The position numbers and the translations under genes were made by a program. From Cyclobacteriaceae bacterium (GTDB lineage: Bacteria > Bacteroidota > Bacteroidia > Cytophagales > Cyclobacteriaceae), in contig JAEUTZ010000005.1 of assembly GCA_016787725.1 (NCBI GenBank), positions 198,317 to 262,316 on the forward strand: a DNA stretch of 64,000 bases, written 5' to 3'. Of the stretch, positions 34,304 to 43,897 are shown one piece after another. Each line of letters opens with the position of its first letter. The stretch's first letter is position 1. Under the pieces are notes generated by a model. That model was given only the letters and a program-made list of their open reading frames with translations, was not told where the DNA came from and made no database searches.

Positions 34304-36367
34304 GTGAGAACACTTCTAGCTGGCCTGCTTATTTTCATTTCGATAGCCCCGTCAGCTGGCCAGGAAAGCCGTGATACGGTAAAAGTTTTACAAGCAATAA
34401 CCATTCGCTCATACGAGGCAGATCGGCCCTTGCTTCAGGTGCCGGCTTCCGTTGGGTTGATTCAGCAAGAGGACTTACTTCGATTCAGCAATGCGTCTTT
34501 GGTCCCCGCTGTTAATACGTTGCCGGGAATACGCATGGAAGAGCGCTCGCCAGGCAGTTATCGGTTTTCTATCCGGGGTAGTTCATTGAGGTCCCCGTTT
34601 GGAGTACGCAATGTAAAGGTGTACTGGAATGAACTTCCGCTTACTGACGCAGGGGGCAATACCTACCTCAATCAACTGGACGCAAATAGTATTAATCAAA
34701 TAGAAATTATAAAAGGGCCGGGGTCAAGTTTGTATGGCGCTGGAACGGGGGGGGTACTTCTTCTAAAATCTCCGGAGCCGATTAATGAATCTGCCCTTGC
34801 AGGTTCATTCATGACCGGTAGTTTTGGACTTACCAACTACCAGCTTTCCTTCCGGCAAGGCAATGAAAACAGCGGCCATTACGTTGGCTATCAACATCAG
34901 CAAGCAGATGGATACCGGGAGCAAACCCGCATGGTTCGGGATCAACTGAACAGCACGTTCCGTTTTACGGTATCTGATAAAGAGGAGTTGGAGACCGCTA
35001 TCTTCTATACCGACCTGTATTATCAGACTCCGGGCGGGTTGACCTTATCCGAATATGAAGCCGACCCGCGACAAGCCAGACCAGCAGCCGGCCCAAACCC
35101 TGGGGCTGTTACCCAGCAGGCTGCCGTTTCACTGCGTTCATTTTATACAGGTGTTTCGCACCAATATCACTTCCGTAAAAATTTACATAACCGCACGGGA
35201 GTTTATGGCAACTTCGTGCAATTTGAAAACCCGTCCATTCGAAATTATGAACGAAGAACCGAACAGAATTTCGGTGCGCGTTCTACCACGGACTGGTCTT
35301 TGCAGTTAGGTTCCTGGAATGGAAAGCTGATTGGCGGGGGAGAATTCATGCACGGTTTTTCGCCTATAAAAACGTATCAAAATCTGCAAGGGGTTCCTGG
35401 CTCACTTCAAAGTGATGATGAAGTTCGGGCGCTGCAATACAATCTCTTTGGTCAGGGAGAATTGAATAAAAATGCCTGGCTCTTAACCGGAGGACTAAGT
35501 GTTAATTGGGTTAGCTACCGCCTCATTCGATTATCCGATGTTCCGCCTATGCCCGAAGAAGTGGATTACACTCCGGTTTTTACCCCGCGCCTGGCGGTCT
35601 TGAGAAAACTTAATGACGTCTTTTCTGTGCATGGAAACGCCAGTTGGGGATTCTCTCCACCCACGCTCGCAGAAGTACGACCTTCCAATGGAGTTTTTAA
35701 TAAGGATCTCCAATCGGAAAAAGGAATGCAATTGGAACTGGGCGCCAAAGGCTATTTTGCAAACCGCAAGTTTTTTATTGATGCTTCCCTCTACCATTTT
35801 GGATTTGATGAAACCATCGTGGTACGGAGGGATGCGGATGGTGCCGACTACTTTGTAAATGCCGGTGCAACCAATCAAAATGGGATTGAATTCTTACTGC
35901 ACTGGCAGCCCTCGGTATCGGGTTCGCTATCAAAACTTAAAATTTGGTCGGGTTTAACATTGAACGATTATATCTTCAAAGACTACATGAAAGATAATGT
36001 GTCGTATAGTGGAAATGAATTGACCGGTGTGCCGCGCCAGATTGTAACGGGTGGAATTGATATTGAATTATGGCAACGGCTGTACGGGTATTTTACGATC
36101 AACTACACGTCTTCATTGCCATTAGATGATGCGAACACAGTATACGCAAAGGGGTATACCTTGCTGGGCTTCCGGATTGGTTACAAGGCATCGTTTGTCC
36201 GCGATTTACCGGCTGAGTTTTTTGTAGGCGCTGATAATTTGCTGGATGAAACCTATAGCTTGGGAAATGATTTGAATGCAGCTGCTGGTCGCTACTACAA
36301 TGTTGCTCCTGGAAGGAATTACTTTGGTGGAATCCGGTTTGCGTTGAATGTAATACGATCCAAATAG
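34304..36367 (+). CDS. TonB-dependent receptor, short type
   Basis: This 687-residue outer-membrane receptor lacks the carboxypeptidase-like domain. It has a signal peptide (ending PSAGQ), a TonB-box-like region (VKVLQAITIRSYEADR), a plug (SLVPAVNTLPGIRMEERSPG; IKGPGSSLYGAGTGGVLLLK) and a barrel with a C-terminal GIRFALNVI strand. Form is close to siderophore or cobalamin receptors, but the ligand is not predictable. GTG at 34304 is chosen as start: it opens the signal peptide and lies just after a -7 box, whereas the earlier TTG (34289) overlaps that box. No palindrome of the kind before the first receptor is present. Confidence 0.88.
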   Translation: MRTLLAGLLIFISIAPSAGQESRDTVKVLQAITIRSYEADRPLLQVPASVGLIQQEDLLRFSNASLVPAVNTLPGIRMEERSPGSYRFSIRGSSLRSPFGVRNVKVYWNELPLTDAGGNTYLNQLDANSINQIEIIKGPGSSLYGAGTGGVLLLKSPEPINESALAGSFMTGSFGLTNYQLSFRQGNENSGHYVGYQHQQADGYREQTRMVRDQLNSTFRFTVSDKEELETAIFYTDLYYQTPGGLTLSEYEADPRQARPAAGPNPGAVTQQAAVSLRSFYTGVSHQYHFRKNLHNRTGVYGNFVQFENPSIRNYERRTEQNFGARSTTDWSLQLGSWNGKLIGGGEFMHGFSPIKTYQNLQGVPGSLQSDDEVRALQYNLFGQGELNKNAWLLTGGLSVNWVSYRLIRLSDVPPMPEEVDYTPVFTPRLAVLRKLNDVFSVHGNASWGFSPPTLAEVRPSNGVFNKDLQSEKGMQLELGAKGYFANRKFFIDASLYHFGFDETIVVRRDADGADYFVNAGATNQNGIEFLLHWQPSVSGSLSKLKIWSGLTLNDYIFKDYMKDNVSYSGNELTGVPRQIVTGGIDIELWQRLYGYFTINYTSSLPLDDANTVYAKGYTLLGFRIGYKASFVRDLPAEFFVGADNLLDETYSLGNDLNAAAGRYYNVAPGRNYFGGIRFALNVIRSK

Positions 36368-36491
36368 GCGTTCAGACATGCTGTTTAATGCTTCCTGTGG
36401 GCCTTTGTGTGAAAACCCAGAAGTTTAGCAGGATTCTGTGTTTACTATTTTTTACCTTTAAGGATACAAGAAGCAATACACCCAAATCATT

Positions 36492-37025
36492 ATGAAAATC
36501 AAATACCTTTTTTCCGTTGTGATACTGGTATCACTTGGCACACTTTCATCCTGCGACCTTTTTGATAGCGCGGATGACATCTCGTTTGACGTTGTTTTAC
36601 CCCTGGATTTTGCGATTAATGAAACACAAGACAACCCCAGTGGAAAATCCTACACGGACTCTGAACTGCTGGATGCAGCATCAGACCCTGAAGTGGCTAA
36701 ATACGCCAGCAAAATTCAGGAGTTTACCGTGAACAAGATTACGTATACAATTTCTGGCGCCAATCCGAATACGGTAACATTTACCAACGGTACACTTAAA
36801 GTTGCATCCAGTGGTAAAACGATAGCCTCTGCAAGTTCGGTAAGTCTTGCCAATCCTTCGGAGACGGAATTGACTTCGGATATAGCGGGATTCAATGAAT
36901 TAGCCGCTTCCCTTTTAAACGATAAACAAGAACTTATTCAGCTTCAAGGGACACTTTCTAAAACCCCAGTAGCCTTCAATGTAAAATTCAAATTTTACGT
37001 TACGATCACTGCAGATGCACTTTAG
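36492..37025 (+). CDS. Hypothetical lipoprotein
   Basis: The 177-residue product has a signal peptide with lipobox LSSC (Cys21). The mature part is rich in Ser, Thr, Asn and Ala with alternating hydrophobic residues (KITYTISGANPNTVTFTNGT), suggesting a beta-sandwich. I recognise no family. It follows the TonB receptor by 124 nt on the same strand and is closed by a strong hairpin terminator, so it may be a separate unit or the end of the receptor unit. Confidence 0.6.
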   Translation: MKIKYLFSVVILVSLGTLSSCDLFDSADDISFDVVLPLDFAINETQDNPSGKSYTDSELLDAASDPEVAKYASKIQEFTVNKITYTISGANPNTVTFTNGTLKVASSGKTIASASSVSLANPSETELTSDIAGFNELAASLLNDKQELIQLQGTLSKTPVAFNVKFKFYVTITADAL

Positions 37026-37043
37026 ACTATACTAAAAGCTAGT

Positions 37044-37072
37044 AAAATGCCCTTCCTAAGAAGGGCATTTTT
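37044..37072 (+). terminator. Bidirectional intrinsic terminator
   Basis: AAAATGCCCTTC (37044-37055) pairs perfectly with GAAGGGCATTTT (37060-37071) around CTAA, a 12-bp stem with A-run before and T-run after. It serves the lipoprotein gene on the plus strand and ypdA on the minus strand, whose stop codon touches its edge. Confidence 0.9.
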
Positions 37073-38054
37073 ATTTCGCTTTGTGCTTCAAATCGGCCAC
37101 AATCATCTCAGCATGTATGCGCGAGTTTTCTATAAACCATTTGTTGGTTTTTAATCCTCCGCAAACCACTCCGGCCAAATACAGATTGGCTACATTCGAT
37201 TCCATCGTTTCTTCATTGAATTGCGGTGTGTGAAATTCATCCTCCTGAAATGCAATCCCCATCGACTTCATAAAATCAAAGGGTGGTTGATACCCGGTCA
37301 TGGCCAACACAAAATCATTCTCCAGAGTTTTTGCCCCGGCTGGTGTTTTTATCTCAATCGTTGATGGAGTGATCCGCAGCACCTCTGTATTGAAATAGGC
37401 CTTGATCGATCCTTCCTTTATCCGATTTTCGATATCGGGCTTCACCCAATATTTCACACTGTCGCGCAGGGCGGGTTCACGAACGATCATGGTCACTTCG
37501 GCTCCTTTGCGCCAGGTTTCCAACGCTACATCAACGGCTGAATTAGCCGCTCCAATCACCGCAACCTTTTGCCCAAAATAAGGATGTGGCTCATCGTAGT
37601 AGTGCTTTACTTTGGGCAAATCTTCACCCTCCACCTGCAACAAGTAGGGTAAATCATAAAACCCCAAGGCAAGAATAATTGCTTTCGTTTGGTAGGTTCC
37701 TTTGGATGTCTCAACTTCAAAATACTTGGGGCCCTTTCGCACCCGATTCACAGGCTCGTATAATTTCACATGCAGGTTCCAACTGGAACATACCCTGCGG
37801 TAATATTCCAGTGCTTCGGGTCGCGTTGGCTTGGGATTATTGGAAATGAACGGAACCCCTCCGATTTCGAGTCGATCGGAAGTGGAGAAAAAAGTCATAT
37901 TGAGAGGATAATGATATAAGGAATTTACCAGGCACCCCTTTTCAATAATCAGGTACTTAAGCTGAGATTTCTGTGCTTCGATACCACACGCCAGACCAAT
38001 CGGGCCGGCTCCGATAATAATTACATCCTGAATTTCCGTTGGCAAACTTTCCAT
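37071..38054 (-). CDS. ypdA: YpdA family bacillithiol-disulfide reductase (putative)
   Basis: This 327-residue flavoprotein has an N-terminal FAD motif (DVIIIGAGPIGLACGIEAQ) and a central NAD(P)H motif (KVAVIGAANSAVDVALE). It also has the C-terminal LYLAGVVCGGLKTNKWFIEN characteristic of YpdA, including the cysteine in VVCGG. In Firmicutes YpdA reduces bacillithiol disulfide with NADPH, so the presence here implies bacillithiol use. The frame extends to a TTG at 38069, but ATG at 38054 is preferred. It diverges from the peptidase gene 48 nt away. Confidence 0.85.
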   Translation of the reverse strand: MESLPTEIQDVIIIGAGPIGLACGIEAQKSQLKYLIIEKGCLVNSLYHYPLNMTFFSTSDRLEIGGVPFISNNPKPTRPEALEYYRRVCSSWNLHVKLYEPVNRVRKGPKYFEVETSKGTYQTKAIILALGFYDLPYLLQVEGEDLPKVKHYYDEPHPYFGQKVAVIGAANSAVDVALETWRKGAEVTMIVREPALRDSVKYWVKPDIENRIKEGSIKAYFNTEVLRITPSTIEIKTPAGAKTLENDFVLAMTGYQPPFDFMKSMGIAFQEDEFHTPQFNEETMESNVANLYLAGVVCGGLKTNKWFIENSRIHAEMIVADLKHKAK

Positions 38055-38102
38055 TGAATTATTCAGCAATAATGAGATAATTTCGGCTTTAAATCTACCC
38101 CT

Positions 38103-40262
38103 ATGAATCGCCTTATTCTATTGCTCCTGATTCCCGTACTAAGTTACAGCCAGAAACAAATCACTATCGATGACGTAACCATCAACAACACCTTCGCTCA
38201 AAAATCGGTTTCCGGAATTAACTGGATGAACGATGGGAAGTTTTATTCCTCATTAACCGAAAATAAAATTCTAAAATATGATGTTTCAACCGGGCAACCT
38301 GCTGAGGTGATCGTGGATGGAAACACACTAACACCATCGATTCAGATTCAAAGTTATAGCTTCAGCCAGGGCGAAAAAAAATTACTGCTGACCACCGCAA
38401 GAGAAAGCATTTATCGCAGATCGTTTAAGGCCGACTATTACATCTATGATCTGCTCACCAAAACACTCACTCCACTCTCCAAAAATGGCAAACAGCAATA
38501 TGCCACCTTCTCGCCCGATGCAAGCCGCATTGCTTTTACCCGCTCCAACAATCTGTATTACGTCAATTTACAAGACATGTCGGAAGTTCAGGTAACCAAT
38601 GATGGCAAATTCAATCGGATCATCAATGGCAGCACTGATTGGGTATATGAAGAAGAGTTCGGTTTTGCTCAGGCCTTTTATTGGTCACCCGATGGTAAAA
38701 AACTGGCTTACTACCGGTTCGATGAATCGATGGTAAAGGAATACAACCTCCAAAAATGGAATCGCGGCCAGTTGTACCCTGAAGATTACCGGTTCAAATA
38801 TCCCAAGGCCGGGGAAACAAACTCGGTGGTGGAAATTTTCATCTATGATCTGGCAACAAAGCAGAGCGTTCACCCTGACCTGGGATCGGATAAAGACATC
38901 TATCTGCCGCGTGCGCAATGGACGGCCGATCCGAATGTTTTTTCAGTTCGAAAAATGAATCGTTTGCAAAATGAGGTGGAGCTCATCCATATTCAGGCAA
39001 CTACAGGAGAAACACAAGTCATACTTAAAGAATCGTCTGATACCTATGTAGACATGGAGTACACTGACGAGTTGATTTACTCCGCAGACAAAAAATTCTT
39101 TATGGCTTCCAGCGAGCGGAGTGGTTACAAACACTTGTACTGGTATTCGATTGATGGTAAATTGATCAATCCGATCACCTCAGGTAACTGGGAAGTAACC
39201 CAATTGGTTGCGTTTGATGAAAAAGCTAAAATCGTTTACTATCTCTCCACAGAAGGAAACTACCTCAACCGCACTTTCTATTCCATCTCCCTCGATGGCA
39301 AAAAGAAGACAAAGCTTTCGAAGGAAGACGGTACGCACAGCATTAATATGAGCAAAGACTACCAGTTCTATATTGATAATTTCACCAGCGCCAACCAGCC
39401 GTTGACGGTAAGTCTATATAAAACAAAAGGAAATGCTTTGGTCAAGGTGCTGGAGGCCAATGAAGGTCTCTCCAAAACCCTCGGTGAGTATACCATTACT
39501 GCCAAGGAATTTTTCAAGTTCAAAAGTGCTGATGGTGTCACCGACCTCGATGGCTATCTGATCAAACCTCAAAATTTTGATGCTTCAAAAAATTATCCGG
39601 TACTGGTTTATCAGTATAGTGGACCACGGGCCAGCAGTGTAAGCAATTCATTTGCCGGGGGTTACTTCTATTGGTATCAAATGCTGGCACAACAAGGAAT
39701 ACTGGTTGCCGTAATCGACACGCGGGGCACCGGCAATCGGGGCGAAAAATTTGCCAAGATGACGTATAAGCAACTGGGCAAGTATGAATTGGAAGATTTG
39801 CTGGCCGGGGCAAAACATTTGGGGGCCTTGCCTTACATTGATGAAACCCGGATGGGAATCTTTGGATGGAGTTATGGTGGGTATATGGCTTCGTTGGCGA
39901 TGACCAAAGGGGCGGGGGTATATAAGCTGGGTATTGCGGGGGCTCCAGTAACCAACTGGCGCTTTTACGACACGATTTATACAGAACGATTCTTACAGAC
40001 TCCTCAATTGAATCCGGGTGGGTATGATGACAATTCACCCACTACGCATGCAGCCAATCTGCAGGGCAAGTTTCTTTTAATTCATGGTACCGGTGACGAC
40101 AATGTTCATTTTCAAAATTCAGTAGCACTGGAAGATGGCTTGATCAGGGCAGGCAAACAATTCCGCTCCTTTTACTATCCTGATCTGCCGCATGGGTGGG
40201 GCGGAAAACCCCGGCAGCACCTGGTGGAAATGATGACAGAATTTTTGAAACAAAATTTATAA
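38103..40262 (+). CDS. S9 family dipeptidyl peptidase (DPP4-like)
   Basis: This 719-residue exported serine peptidase has a signal peptide (ending LSYSQ), a beta-propeller (about residues 40-460) and an alpha/beta hydrolase domain. The double-Glu motif DWVYEEEF binds the substrate N-terminus. The nucleophile is Ser590 in GWSYGGYMA, the acid is in GTGDDNVHF (residues 662-669) and the base is His697 in LPHGWGG. It removes X-Pro dipeptides from peptides in the periplasm, typical of peptide-feeding Bacteroidota. The next gene starts 2 nt after the stop. Confidence 0.93.
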   Translation: MNRLILLLLIPVLSYSQKQITIDDVTINNTFAQKSVSGINWMNDGKFYSSLTENKILKYDVSTGQPAEVIVDGNTLTPSIQIQSYSFSQGEKKLLLTTARESIYRRSFKADYYIYDLLTKTLTPLSKNGKQQYATFSPDASRIAFTRSNNLYYVNLQDMSEVQVTNDGKFNRIINGSTDWVYEEEFGFAQAFYWSPDGKKLAYYRFDESMVKEYNLQKWNRGQLYPEDYRFKYPKAGETNSVVEIFIYDLATKQSVHPDLGSDKDIYLPRAQWTADPNVFSVRKMNRLQNEVELIHIQATTGETQVILKESSDTYVDMEYTDELIYSADKKFFMASSERSGYKHLYWYSIDGKLINPITSGNWEVTQLVAFDEKAKIVYYLSTEGNYLNRTFYSISLDGKKKTKLSKEDGTHSINMSKDYQFYIDNFTSANQPLTVSLYKTKGNALVKVLEANEGLSKTLGEYTITAKEFFKFKSADGVTDLDGYLIKPQNFDASKNYPVLVYQYSGPRASSVSNSFAGGYFYWYQMLAQQGILVAVIDTRGTGNRGEKFAKMTYKQLGKYELEDLLAGAKHLGALPYIDETRMGIFGWSYGGYMASLAMTKGAGVYKLGIAGAPVTNWRFYDTIYTERFLQTPQLNPGGYDDNSPTTHAANLQGKFLLIHGTGDDNVHFQNSVALEDGLIRAGKQFRSFYYPDLPHGWGGKPRQHLVEMMTEFLKQNL

Positions 40263-40264
40263 CC

Positions 40265-41173
40265 ATGGCCGGTGATGGCGATCAGGATAAAATCCACTCC
40301 AGGCGTTTTGCCCGGCTCGCCATCGCTTCGGTCTTGCTGCTAGCATTCTTTTGGCCCCTGGGAGAATTTTTTTTCTGGATTTTTACTGGGGCCAGTGTTT
40401 ACTTCGTACTTCTTTCGATTTATTATAAACCACGCCCCACTCAGGCATCGCGCAGTTATGAACAACCGCGCTCGCGATCTGCTCCGTTTACTTCGCCTCA
40501 ACCCGCTTCGGATGTAAAGAATAAACTCAAGATCATCGCCATCGCAGTAGGCGGCTTTATCTTCTTCATTCTCTTTGTCTTGATGATCATCGGCTTCATT
40601 GTTGGAGAGGATCCAACCCCAGAACTCGCATCGGAAAGTGAAATTTCTGCTGATCGGGTTGCCCTCGCCAGCAATCCGAATGATATAAATGCCCTTACCA
40701 ACATCGGCAATCAGTTTTATGCCAATGCCCAGTACGATTCTGCCGAACGTTACTACGACCGGGTATTACAAATTGATGCGCAAAACAGCAGCGCCATGTT
40801 TAACAAAGCACTTGTCTATTATCAGGTGCAGAATTACAATAAATCTATAGAGTGGAGCCGAAAATGTATCTCCCTGTATCCGGACAATGTGGATGCCTAT
40901 ACACTCATGGGCGATAACTACTACACCCAAAAAAATTACAACGAAGCCATTGGGTGGTATCGGCAGGCGTATGAAAAGGGAGCGCGAAATTCAGAGTTAC
41001 TCAATATCATGGCCTTCATTTATGACGAACAAAACAACCGCAGTGAGGCCATCCGGCTCTACAAAGAAACCTTGGAACAAGACAGCAGTCTGGTGGAGGT
41101 GTATGATCGGCTGGCCGAGTTAGAGCCGGGCAATGCCGGTAAATACAAAGCGCTGGCCGATCGCTGGAGATAA
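40265..41173 (+). CDS. Membrane-anchored TPR protein
   Basis: This 302-residue protein has two or three hydrophobic segments in the first 120 residues (FARLAIASVLLLAFFWPLG; IIAIAVGGFIFFILFVLMII). At least four tetratricopeptide repeats follow (SAERYYDRVLQIDAQNSSA; SIEWSRKCISLYPDNVDAY; NEAIGWYRQAYEKG; SEAIRLYKETLEQDSS). The repeats are presumably a scaffold; partner unknown. ATG at 40265 is the start, since the longer frame overlaps the peptidase gene. It probably belongs to one operon with the peptidase and the 2H phosphoesterase after it (3 nt gap). Confidence 0.8.
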   Translation: MAGDGDQDKIHSRRFARLAIASVLLLAFFWPLGEFFFWIFTGASVYFVLLSIYYKPRPTQASRSYEQPRSRSAPFTSPQPASDVKNKLKIIAIAVGGFIFFILFVLMIIGFIVGEDPTPELASESEISADRVALASNPNDINALTNIGNQFYANAQYDSAERYYDRVLQIDAQNSSAMFNKALVYYQVQNYNKSIEWSRKCISLYPDNVDAYTLMGDNYYTQKNYNEAIGWYRQAYEKGARNSELLNIMAFIYDEQNNRSEAIRLYKETLEQDSSLVEVYDRLAELEPGNAGKYKALADRWR

Positions 41174-41176
41174 GCC

Positions 41177-41728
41177 ATGCCCCCGCCTAACGTCAATAAA
41201 TATTTCATCGCCCTGCTTCCACCTCCTCCTCTGAAGGATGAAATACATGCATTAAAACTGCACTTTCAGCAACGCTATAACAGTAAGGCTGCACTAAACT
41301 CGCCTCCTCACCTCACGTTGCATATGCCTTTTGAGTGGAAGGCAAACAAAGAGGAAAGGTTGATAGCCGCTCTCAAACGCTTTGCGGAGAATCGAAAACC
41401 CTTCTCCATTCAGTTGAAAAACTTCGCGTCCTTTCCACCCCGGGTTATTTATATTGATGTTGCTTCTAATGCAGAATTGGATATTCTGCAACGAGATTTA
41501 CAACGGTATTGCAAAATGGAACTTCAATTGTTTAATGCCCGCTACCGTGATTTACCCTTTCATCCACACATGACACTCGCCTTTCGGGATCTAAAAAAGA
41601 ACGACTATGAACAAGCGTGGCAGGAGTTTAAAGACCGGTCCTTTTCTGCCTTTTTCGAAGTAAAAAGTCTGATGCTTCTGAAACACGATGGAAAGGTGTG
41701 GCAGCCGTGCGTTGATTGCTGCTTTTAA
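41177..41728 (+). CDS. 2'-5' RNA ligase-like (2H phosphoesterase) protein
   Basis: The 183-residue protein has the two HxTx motifs of the 2H superfamily: HLTLHMPF near residue 44 and HPHMTLAF near residue 129. Members act on 2',3'-cyclic or 2'-5' phosphodiester bonds in RNA or nucleotides. The fold and motifs are complete, so it is probably active; the substrate is unknown. It starts 3 nt after the TPR gene and ends 28 nt before an exported repeat protein. Confidence 0.82.
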   Translation: MPPPNVNKYFIALLPPPPLKDEIHALKLHFQQRYNSKAALNSPPHLTLHMPFEWKANKEERLIAALKRFAENRKPFSIQLKNFASFPPRVIYIDVASNAELDILQRDLQRYCKMELQLFNARYRDLPFHPHMTLAFRDLKKNDYEQAWQEFKDRSFSAFFEVKSLMLLKHDGKVWQPCVDCCF

Positions 41729-41756
41729 TTTTACGACCTTTCTTAAAAACTGAATC

Positions 41757-42620
41757 ATGACCCGCATTCTCCTGCTCTTGCTGATTCTTGTTGAAGTAAC
41801 GGCTGCTTCCGCACAAACCGGCTCTGAGATTTTGCTCTTTGATCTTAAAATCAAGAAGAATAAAGTCTCCATCTCCAATCCCAAAAATATTTCCAACCAT
41901 CCCGGGTATGACAATCAGCCAGGATTTAACCGCGAGGAACCAATTATTTATTTCTCGTCCTTCAACGAAGACGGTCGGTCTGATATCCGGGCATACAACT
42001 ATGAAAAGAATGAGTTAACCTCCCTCACGCAAACACAGGAACGCGAATACTCACCAACACACACCCCCGACAAAGGTTTTATTTCCTGCATCATCCAGCG
42101 CGATAATGGGGCTCAGGATCTGGGCAAATATCCGCTGGACGGTGGCGACCCGGTTGTCATCATTGATAATCTAATTGTCGGATATCACGCGTGGGCCGAC
42201 AACAGCCATCTTGCCCTCTTTGTATTAGGTGACCCCAATACGTTGCATTATATGCGGCTACCCACGAAGGAGGACACCATTCTGGCCCAAAATGTTGGCC
42301 GGTCCTTGCACAGAATTCCGGGCGGAGGAATCAGTTTTGTACACAAAATATCGGCAACGGACTGGCAGGTAAAAAAGCTTGATTCAAAAACAATGACCAT
42401 CACCACACTGGCTCCAACACTCCCTGGGCGTGAAGATCTCGCCTGGTCTCCGAATGGGTTTATCTTCTCCAGTGATGGCTCAAAAATTTTTATTTTGAAT
42501 CCCGCTGAAAAAGTATGGCGCGAAATTCAGATCACAAGCGGGCAGGAATTATTAAAAGGCGTTACCCGGTTGGCTGTAAGCGCAAAGGGCGATAAGCTGG
42601 CCGTGGTGGTGGCTGAGTGA
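41757..42620 (+). CDS. TolB-like PD40 repeat protein
   Basis: This 287-residue protein has a signal peptide (ending ASAQTG) and beta-propeller repeats of TolB/PD40 type (FNREEPIIYFSSFNEDGRSD; LAWSPNGFIFSSDGSKIFIL; VSAKGDKLAVVVAE). It is likely periplasmic. Function unknown; the shortness suggests a partial propeller or one that pairs with itself. Immediately after its stop the reading frame remains open into the AT-rich patch, but the two look unrelated in composition. Confidence 0.78.
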   Translation: MTRILLLLLILVEVTAASAQTGSEILLFDLKIKKNKVSISNPKNISNHPGYDNQPGFNREEPIIYFSSFNEDGRSDIRAYNYEKNELTSLTQTQEREYSPTHTPDKGFISCIIQRDNGAQDLGKYPLDGGDPVVIIDNLIVGYHAWADNSHLALFVLGDPNTLHYMRLPTKEDTILAQNVGRSLHRIPGGGISFVHKISATDWQVKKLDSKTMTITTLAPTLPGREDLAWSPNGFIFSSDGSKIFILNPAEKVWREIQITSGQELLKGVTRLAVSAKGDKLAVVVAE

Positions 42621-43235
42621 GTCACTTGCTTTTGTAATTGCTTTCATCATAATCCTAGGCTTCTGCAGATATACAACGAACGTAGAGTTAAGAATACTAA
42701 AACAAACGATATAACTCTAGGAGATTTACAAGCTATTTTAAATGATGAAGGAATCGTTCCCTCAACTGCAACTTACGATTATCTCGTTGACATATCTAAC
42801 CTTTTCGAAGGCGGTTATCTTTCGAATCAAGAAGTATTAATTGGGATAATTAGTCTGAGGACAGCGATAGAATTTGATGATAATATTCCTCTGGAGGAAA
42901 AATTGAAATTAATAAACGTAAGTTATATTTTAGAAGCTAATATGCTGGAAATTATTGATGTGGTTAATGAAGATGGCGATCCTGTGAATGGGAAAGTTTC
43001 GGCATCGCGTCTATGGAGAATTATTCGCTCAGTAATTTTAGTGGCTGCTGTTGGTGCTTTAATAGCGATAGTTGCTATAGGTACTGCGCCAGTTTGGCCT
43101 GCTATCATTGGCGCAATAATTATGGGCTCTGTAAGTTTGACTGACGCAATTTTGAATGATTATTGTCACTTTGCTATGCAATGTGATGGGGGATGGAGAC
43201 AAGATTGTACAAGTGGAGTTTGTGCCCCCTATTGA
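42621..43235 (+). pseudogene. 5'-truncated gene at edge of AT-rich patch
   Basis: The frame is open from the stop of the PD40 gene to 43235 but has no ATG, GTG or TTG until TTG at 42903, well inside. The upstream codons look like real protein (ITLGDLQAILNDEGIVPS; LVDISNLFEGGYLSNQE), so the start has apparently been lost. The C-terminal third has a strongly hydrophobic segment (SVILVAAVGALIAIVAIG, then APVWPAIIGAIIMGS) and ends in a Cys-rich tail (DYCHFAMQCDGGWRQDC). I recognise no family. It is either a deletion remnant or a shorter gene from 42903. Confidence 0.45.
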
Positions 43236-43246
43236 TTTTATTGTTT

Positions 43247-43639
43247 ATGAAACTTTCTTTTATAATTTTATCATTAACATTTTCTCCGTTGGTGTACGGG
43301 CAAACAAAAATCATATACGAACAGAAAGCAAAGCGAGACGACTTAATCAAAGTCGAGGGCTTCGACAATAGAAAAGGTGTGATTACCCTTACAGAAGACT
43401 CAATATCATTCAAAATTATAGAAGCAAGACCCACCCAACTTAATTTTAGCCTCGCCTATTCCGAGGTAAAATCGATTAACGTGTTTTATGGATTTTTGAT
43501 TCCAAATAGAATTAAAATAAGGACTTGGGACGGTGAATCATTTAGATTGTTTACCTACCGCAAGAAGCACTTAATACGGCAGACACGAGCAAGACTAAAC
43601 GCTGTACCAATTTCATCAAGTACCCATCTCCTGAAGTAG
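43247..43639 (+). CDS. Hypothetical exported protein, GRAM/PH-like
   Basis: This 130-residue protein starts at ATG 43247 with a signal peptide (ending PLVYGQ). The mature part, with KGVITLTEDSISFKII and VKSINVFYGFLIPNRIKIR, has the strand pattern of a small GRAM/PH-like barrel, a weak call. It lies 11 nt after the truncated frame, in AT-rich DNA unlike the flanks. Function unknown. Confidence 0.5.
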   Translation: MKLSFIILSLTFSPLVYGQTKIIYEQKAKRDDLIKVEGFDNRKGVITLTEDSISFKIIEARPTQLNFSLAYSEVKSINVFYGFLIPNRIKIRTWDGESFRLFTYRKKHLIRQTRARLNAVPISSSTHLLK

Positions 43640-43897
43640 TCCGTAAGGGGTTGTACTTTTCTCGAGTTAGAAGAGTTTCTTAAAAAATACAAGCGCATAA
43701 TACCGTTTTGGAACTTGTCAGTATGCCCCTTAACCATGCAATAAGGTTATTATAGGGAGGACTTCAGGACACAGCCGCCTGGAATAATTTAAGTTCGTTT
43801 CAACTGCATATATTACACACAAATCAAAACTATAAAAGTTTACAAAGTGGAAAGGATTGCAACTAACAAAATAATATCATAAACTAAGAAATTCATT

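Noticed and set aside
39562..40038. 158-codon minus-strand frame in the DPP4-like gene
   Set aside because: Covers the catalytic domain of a certain gene; His/Pro-rich shadow translation.
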